Positions 56,897-64,000 of a stretch of DNA of 64,000 bases are shown here, piece by piece. Within the stretch, counting starts at the first letter, position 1. Every line of letters begins with the position of its first letter. Under the pieces are notes generated by a model, which searched no databases, was not told where the DNA came from, and worked only from the letters and a program-made list of their open reading frames with translations. The stretch is from Thermomucor indicae-seudaticae (lineage: Eukaryota > Mucoromycota > Mucoromycetes > Mucorales > Lichtheimiaceae): positions 30,995 to 94,994 of the forward strand of contig JSYX01000055.1 in assembly GCA_000787465.1 (NCBI GenBank). The letters run 5' to 3'. A program made the translations under genes and the position numbers.

Positions 56897-59800
56897 ATGT
56901 TGGACACTACTCTTGCTCAACTACGCGTTGAAATTGCTATGGGCGGCCCTCAAGGTAATTGTTAGCAGATTCGTTTTTTGGGAGAGTGTGTACCAACTTG
57001 TGTGGCATGGTCAGGCCTGCCCATTGGTGAAGTTTGGGTTCTGGTGAAGGACATTATGACCAAGATCGTCCAGCAGAACAAGAAGCCGAACGCTCCCGGA
57101 CTCAAGCCCACTGTCGACGAACCCTACAAGCGCATCTTCTGGCCTTGCATTGCAAAGAGCAAAGAGCTAATGCTCTATGAAGATCTCGACTTTGATCTCG
57201 ACGACGGCAATGCAGACAAGACCGAAGACGTGATCATGGGTGAGGTGGTCAACGACGGTGAAGCGGCTGTGGAAGATGCTGAAGAGACCCGTAGCGCCAA
57301 GCAAACGGCGAAAGCCGCGAATAAGCGGGCGGGCAACAAGAGAAGGGTGGCGAAAAAGGCGGGCAACAAGAAGAAGGGCAAGAAGCCTGTTCGCAAGAAC
57401 AGATTTGTCGACGACGACGACGACGACTACAGCGAGGACGAATATGTGCCTTCTTCGGAAGAGGACGACGACGAGGATGAGGATTTCGACGAGGAGCTTA
57501 TGGATGAGGATGAAGACGAAGGCGTATTTCACTTGGTTGCAAAGGAGACAAAGAAAGAGCCTGAAAAGGCCTCTCGCGAAATTGAAGTGAGTTTATCAAT
57601 CGAATGGAAATGGGATTTTTTACTTACTGAGCGTGTGCCCTAGGTGCAACAAGTGAAGACGAACTACCGTCTTATTGAAGACGCTGACAAGTGTGATTGG
57701 ACAGCGCTTAGCCAAAGATACGGCCCTCGCATCCGCATTGTTGCTAGTGAACGCCTGCAAAATGAACAACTATACGTAGCTGTGCCGGTAAGTTCTTGGA
57801 AACTGCGGTTTCATGCATATCTGAATAACTAAGAGGCCTTTTACTACTAGCCTGGTCGCAGTCTTTCTCCCAACCTGATCATCGTGCTCAAAACGATCTT
57901 GAGCTCGCGTGCAAAAGGCATTACGCAGGCTGATTTGACGAAAGTCTTGGGTCTGGATCCGCGTTCGGCAGGCCATTATGTGAAAGTTTTGACCCAGAAA
58001 GGCTACATGTTAGTTTTCTACAAAAGCGGAGACCGTGTTAATAATATATGTGCTAACGTCTGCATTTTAGCGTGCGCAAGCCAGTTTCGATGAAGGGTAT
58101 CAGAACCAATCTGTGCGTGCATGCTCAGTTCAACAGGGATAACATGATTGCCGAAAACATCACGAACAATGCAAAGACCAGCGACCAGTTGCCCTACAAC
58201 GTGAACGTCATGGGGGACTTCTTTACGTTGAAGCAATTGAGAAATCGCATGGTGGAATTATTCTTGGATGCAAAGGATTACATTATGTACACTGAGGATG
58301 TGCTTAAGGCACTGGTAAGTCATAAATGCAGATCGTCCGCTATCGTATACTAAGATTGTACTGTAATTCAGGGATTCAACCCTGAGGACAAACGCGTCAA
58401 GAAATGGTTCCACCGTGGTATCGATGAGCTTTGCAACCGAGGCCTCTTCAGGAAGGTGAACGCACGTGGAGGCGGGCGGGCGTCACGATGTCTCGAGCTG
58501 CTTAATCCGGAGGAAGGTACTGGTCTTGACTCGATGAAGAAACCAAGTTGATAAGCGACTAAAAAAAGGATATGTCATTGCAGCGAAACGAACGTTGAAT
58601 GTTAGGAAAGGAGCTCGTATCAACGAAAAACCGTCGATCAGTGGCGTGGATCCTGTGGAGGGAGGTACAGGATACATATTGAGTGCGAAGCCTTCGGGCC
58701 GCCCTGATCCTGTCGGCGTTTATCGCGACACGACGTTGGAAAATCGTATCGTTGAATTCTTGGACGGTGTAGGTCCGGAAGGTGCAACGCAGAAGGTAAA
58801 CATTTGGCCACAACATGAAACAGCATTTGCTAAAAGTCTGTTTGTTAGCAAATCGGGTACAACCTCAAGTGCCTGGATAACAGGAGTCTCACAAGAGCTC
58901 TTGAGAAGCTGTGCTCGTTTAACACACCGGATGCTACAAAGTACATGTGTCGCCGGGAGCTTGAATTTGAAGGACGGATTAGGAGATATCGATATTATAC
59001 ATTCAAGCACTATCACACGGCGAAAGGCAACCCGGACGTTGAGGAAACTGGTCCGCCTCCGTTCAAGGTCTCTAACAAGGATCTTGACGATATTGATTTT
59101 ACCACGGATCTTGGGGCGAAAGTGAAGAAGTTAGGCAGACCACCCAAGAATCCCGATGCTGGTCCAGAACAGGGGAAGAAGCGAGGCAGACCGCCGAAGA
59201 AAGCCCGTACAGAGGAGCCATCCCCTTCCGAAGTACAAGAGGACACGCAATCGCCCGCTAGTGTTCCAGCTGCAGAAAATGTGAAGAAGAAGCGAGGCAG
59301 ACCACCAAAGCACCCCCGTCCAGAGGAGGCACCTCCTGCTGAAGTGGAAGAGGCCACGCAGTCGTCTGCCGCTGTTGAAAAGGAAAGCGCGCCTCAAGAA
59401 GAATCTTCTACGTCTGCAAGTCAGTCTATGGCTCTTGACGAGTCTTCCGTACAACAAGAAAAGACTGCAGAGCAGCCTTCTTGCCAAGAAGAGATGGCCA
59501 CACAAGACGAAAAGACTGTGTCGCAACCTTCGTGCGAAGAAGATACTTCTATGCATGACGCGTCAGCCGTTGATACGACGCAGAACGAGGCCTCCGCGAA
59601 AAGAGCAAGGGATATTGATGATGCAGGTCGTTCACCAGTGGCTAAGCGAATACGGAAGGCTATGCAGGCCGAAAATCCGCCGAGCAACATTGTCCGGTTG
59701 GATAGCGGTCTTGTGAGTGCTCGTCATTTGCGTGACACGTTCACAACCAATGCATATTTCAAGGAACGACGGGAGATCCTTCTAAAACTTTTGGAGGATC

Positions 59801-62800
59801 AGCCATTCTACGAGCGAGGTTTTGAGCTGAGAAATGCGTTTAATGAGAAGAAGGCACAGCTGCATGGCGAAAATGCAAGCAAGAAAAAGGGGCACGTGAT
59901 ATGTCTGAAGACGCTTTGGAAGACCGTTGAAGAGATGGCCAAGATGGGAGAGGCGCAAGTCCTTGAATGTGAATACCAGCAATGGAATGGAACGAAGGCC
60001 ATCAGGAAGATTTTCGCAAGGCCAGGTGTGGATCCAGCTGATCCGGAGATCCAGAATTACTTGAGAACTTTAAGAGAAAAGAAGACGCTGTATCCTACCG
60101 CATACAAACTCAAGAAGTCAATCAGAGTGGAAAGACCGGTGGAGCGTCTTAACGAAAGATTGGAACGAATGGAACAAGAACAAGCGTTGCTGGAGGGTGA
60201 ATCGAGCGCAGAGGCCTCGCGTATTGGAGAACAGATTAAGACGATCAGAGCGAATATGGACCGCGCAAACCAGTTACGAGAAGGGCCTGATAAAGGTGGC
60301 ATGGGCAACTGGCTCATGATTGCCATGCAATTTGGATATATCAATTCCAGAATGGTTCGTACGAAGCTTTTGCACCAACACGTCTTTAGCGTTCTCCAGC
60401 GTAACTCGGAGGGTGTTGACAAAGAACGTCGACTCATTCCCACAACGACCATCGTCAACGAGATGACTTTAACGATGTATTTCCAAGTGATTGGATTATT
60501 TTCGCCATCTGTCGTTGTTCGTGAATACCTCAAAGATGTTGAGAATTTCGACAAATTGATCTATGACACGCCAGAAACAGTACGAGCTGCATTGTTTGGT
60601 GAACCCAACAAATTCCGGCGTCGACTTCGAACTTTGTATGACGTGTTACTGTTCCTGAATCTGGCGGACGTGGACGACGGATTCAAGCCTATCTTGGGCA
60701 CCAGTGAAGACAGCAATTCATCACTTCCGTTTGCAATCATACTGCAGGAAAAGGTGCCCATGCGCAGCTACCGAACCGAGGGATTTCCTATTGTGCGGGA
60801 ATACAAGCTGGAGAATCCTACGGATATCATGATCTATTGGAGTGATTTACAATATTTGTGCACGAGCTCAGAAGTGCCACTTACGGCCGACATACCGCCC
60901 AGGTCAGAGTATGCGGCCATAATTACACTGAAAAACTGGAGTGTCAACTTTGCGTACACCAGAGAGCAGCGGAAGGCCCTCAATAGCTATGTGAACAAGA
61001 CGACAGGCAAGACGCCACTGAAGAACTTGAGGATGGTGAAGGAGATCGCTGCGGAATTGAACATGTCGGCATACATGGTCAGCGGTTACTTCAGGAAAGT
61101 GGAAGAAGCATACCAGCGTAAAATCGAGAACAGCATGCAGCGAAAGACGATCAATCGACTGCAATACGACGCTGGACAACGTCGTACACGGCGCAAGCGT
61201 AAGATGGAGGAAGAGGACACTCACAAATCGATTTCGCTCAGCACGGGGCGGCCCTTCAAGCGCTTCTATGCATCATCTACGCGCGATATATTGATTAAAC
61301 AGCAACGAGGAAGTGGTGCGAATGATCAGGTCGCGGCGTCTGCGCAAGAAGAAGATGATGAAAATCAATATCTGGATAGAATCGAAGATATCCCATGCTT
61401 TGAAGGTATGTAGATGTATATAAGTGGATAGCGCTAGAACATTTTTTTACTCACTGTTGATAACTTTTCAGGCGATGTTGAGGCACATGATCTGAGGCGA
61501 CCCAGACGCGTTTTACGCGTTAGATGGACGCCTCAAGAAGACGACTTGCTGCTTTATACATATGCGATCCTTAATGTGCGATCCCGATTTTCGAGGTTTC
61601 TGTGGAGTGCGGCGACTACAGTGTTACCGCAGCGCACCGCGAACCAATGCAGAAATCGCCTGGTCAAACTAAGAAATATTCCAAAAGTCGCGGATCAGAT
61701 CGTGTACTTGACAACGACCTACCGGCGGTACTATGAAGAAGGAATTCAAAGAGGAGACATTGTCGATCCACAACCTGAAGACATGATCAATTTCGATATC
61801 CTTGGCCAGTTGTCTTACTTTGTGAAGAGATTACAGGAGGGGGATGTGTAAGTATTAATAACATTCGTCCCTTTTTGATGTCCTGTTGCTGAGATATATG
61901 TGATTCTTCTAGGGCGACGAAATCTGAGGAAATCCCGTTGCCATCGAGTTTAGAAGAGCTGCATGATAATTACTATATTGACAATATGGTCACAAAGAAG
62001 AAGGACCCGCGCTTTGAAGATGCATTCCATCGAGCACCAACGATGGCAGCCAGGGGTCAGTCGACAGTAACCCAGTTCTTCAGACTGCGTGGCAATGAAT
62101 TGAGTGATTTTGGCTGGACGGAGGTTGCCGATATGCCAGAAAGCAATGATAAGCAAAGATTGACGTGCTTGATATCAGTGGCAATGAAGGTTTGTTTTTG
62201 ACTGTGGTGATTTTCTATGCCTAACATGAGGCTAACGAGAGATGATAATAATAGATGACTCTTTTGACTCCCAAAGAAAGATACGATCCCTTTTATGCGT
62301 ATGCCATGCTTCATCAGTATCCAACTGTCCTACTGGAACAAATTATTGAGGGAGAACGACAACGCGGTCTGCTAGTCAAGGCGAAGGGTCATCGAGCACT
62401 GGATCGTAGAGTTCCAGGGACACTATTCAGCATATCTGCATTGTGAGTATATGTTATGACTGTGATTAGGTGGACATTGGGCGCTAATTTTCCGTGCGTC
62501 AGATTCTTGAAGCAGCTTGCCACAAGCTTTCCCGAACACTTTTTTGTGCAAGCCGCGTCTTATAGCCGATATTTGCGGTCGCACGAGCAGACTCTGTTCC
62601 CTGCCGTTGATGCGAACAGTGGAATGATGGCGTGCTTGCTTGATCTCATTTCGCAAGGCAAAGTAAGTTCACTTTCCAAGATCTCCAAGGGCTGTTCCTA
62701 GAATTAAAGCACGGTTACTTTAGATTTCGCTTTCGCTTGCCGACGAAGAAAGACAAAGGGTTAGGTTGCAAAAACCGATCTATAGAAGCAGATTGCTGGG

Positions 62801-63765
62801 TATGTGAACAAAGCTACATCAGATATGACGATTCACTGATCCCAAAATTTGCCACAGACCAATCGAAAACGAACGTACCGCTTGCCATACAATATGAGCA
62901 AACTGAGGAAGAATCGGCAGTCGCCCCTGCGCAACCACAAGGATATAAGCCAATGCCTGTGGACATTGACGAATCGACATTTACCAGCGAGTGGTCTGGA
63001 TTTTATTCTTTGAAGGAGCCACCTGTCAGAGAAGTGGTGAAAGTGATACGTGATTTGTTGGAGAGTGCCAGAGATCAGGGCGCATCATTACTTGAAATCA
63101 AGGTAACGTCAAACTAGCTTTTTACTCTGTGTTTGGACAGTAAGGCGTACTCACGATGTATATAACTACTCCAGGCCAAGTTAAAGGAAAAGGATGCCAG
63201 TATAACCGATGAATTCATTCACGAATGCCTTGATATGTTACGGACGTCGACACCGCCGCTGCTGCTCGTCGTCGGTTTCGAAGCGGAACGCTATGTACTC
63301 CCACCTTATGCAGATAATTGGGTTGTCAGGACGAAATCCGTCAGCATCCCAGAACCGGTCAACAAAGAGACAGCAGCACGGTCCGAAGAACTTGCTCGGG
63401 AACGTAAAGCACTGTTACTGCCACGCCTCTGGGTGGATATCAATGGCACTGTTACGCCGAGCGTGCTCGAAGGATGTTTGGAAGCAGTGTTCCAGCAAAT
63501 TATGGAGAGACCTGGTATCCGCGGGAGAGACGTTCAGCGGCTACTTGAACACTCATTGACGTATGCGGAGGTGAAAGACGCTCTCGACTACCTTGTTGCA
63601 CGCGGTGCGGTACGAAAGATCACAACGATACATAGTTCGCCTGGAAAAGTAGGATTATTCTCGAAGCCCCGTGTCTACACGCGCTGTGCGCCGACCACCA
63701 TTGATCCATCACTCGAAAGCAGCTATTTGGTAAATCCTGGCTATTATAACTGTCTGGGCAAGTAA
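56897..63765 (+). CDS. TFC3: TFIIIC B-box-binding subunit TFC3 (tau138/GTF3C1-like)
   Basis: Fifteen exons sum to 2000 aa: 56897-56954, 57015-57586, 57644-57787, 57851-58008, 58071-58314, 58372-58516, 58584-58795, 58849-61405, 61472-61847, 61913-62189, 62255-62442, 62503-62662, 62724-62799, 62858-63102, 63175-63765. The start MLDTTLAQLRVEIAMGG matches the family's opening winged helix. A Lys-rich then acidic region (about 110-195, including DDDDDYSEDE) precedes further winged helices (SRAKGITQADLTKVLGLDP). Three AT-hook-like GRPPK motifs sit around residues 605-660. Later come a SANT-like segment (RVRWTPQEDDLLLYTYAI, TANQCRNRLVKLRNIPKV) and C-terminal winged helices. TFC3 binds the B box of tRNA promoters in Pol III initiation. 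The AT-hooks and acidic run look like add-ons relative to yeast. Confidence 0.93.
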
Positions 63766-64000
63766 AGTAGAATGTAAAAAAGATTTGTATATATGTATGT
63801 GCATTGGAACCTTTATCAAAGCAATAATTGTCATGCAAAGTCAAGTTTCAATACTGGATTTGAAAGTGTTATTTGCGCTCCTCGGATACTCCTTTCGCGC
63901 CGAAGCCGAAATCAGGTCTGCGCCTACACGATAAATCAAATTAGCGTCGTCAAGCTAACACGTTTACATGCCCTTAGATATAAATTTGCGCGGTACCTTC
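63766..64000. other. 3' flank of TFC3 to window end
   Basis: 235 bp; no gene. ATATGTATGT-type AT-rich stretch just after the stop is the likely 3' UTR. Confidence 0.4.

Overview
This window reads as nuclear DNA of a filamentous fungus, most likely an early-diverging Mucoromycota and probably Mucorales; the genus cannot be fixed from sequence alone. The reasons are dense spliced genes with 50-75 bp GT-AG introns, fungal gene families (DUF1748, LCL2, fungal SPX transporters, YPK-type kinase), a WRKY-like zinc-finger regulator and a receiver-domain cAMP phosphodiesterase, and no bacterial-type operons. Most gene models below were rebuilt exon by exon. Summed exon lengths divide by three in every confident model except one, where a single-base frameshift is visible.

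Layout. 1-2.9 kb: 3' part of a Sel1-repeat protein. 5.1-6.0 kb: tandem WWE-like protein. 7.6-8.8 kb: DUS4 (tRNA dihydrouridine synthase). 9.1-10.1 kb (minus): CFD1. 10.4-12.5 kb: Ariadne-type RBR ubiquitin ligase. 12.5-13.8 kb: RRP36. 14.0-15.7 kb: secreted GH18 chitinase. 16.7-18.2 kb (minus): Sec14-like protein. 19.5-21.0 kb: a short bZIP gene, a DUF1748 gene and a small unknown gene. 22.5-23.5 kb (minus): WRKY/GCM1-like zinc-finger protein. 24.3-26.3 kb (minus): TFB2 of TFIIH. 27.8-30.4 kb (minus): RegA-like receiver-phosphodiesterase. 31.1-32.9 kb: divergent CM1 (gamma-tubulin receptor) and LCL2 genes. 34.0-34.7 kb: CCCH zinc-finger protein. 35.5-37.6 kb (minus): NBP35 and a syntaxin-8-like SNARE. 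37.7-39.8 kb: YPK/Gad8 AGC kinase. 40.2-44.4 kb: tightly packed RPAIN-like, DH-domain RhoGEF, RPC17 and VPS37 genes. 45.3-48.2 kb: PXA-PX sorting nexin. 49.2-51.6 kb (minus): SPX phosphate transporter. 51.7-54.1 kb: repeats and a decayed Tc1/mariner-type transposase. 54.6-55.9 kb: unknown membrane protein with an internal repeat. 56.9-63.8 kb: TFC3, the B-box subunit of TFIIIC.

There is no single dedicated pathway, but some genes are functionally paired. NBP35 and CFD1 form the cytosolic Fe-S scaffold. RPC17 and TFC3 both serve RNA polymerase III. RRP36 and DUS4 act on rRNA and tRNA. The REC-PDE and YPK kinase are signalling genes. The points most worth a second look are the WRKY-like factor, the receiver-PDE fusion, the A8 frameshift in the SPX transporter, three GC-AG introns and the duplicated PDE tail.
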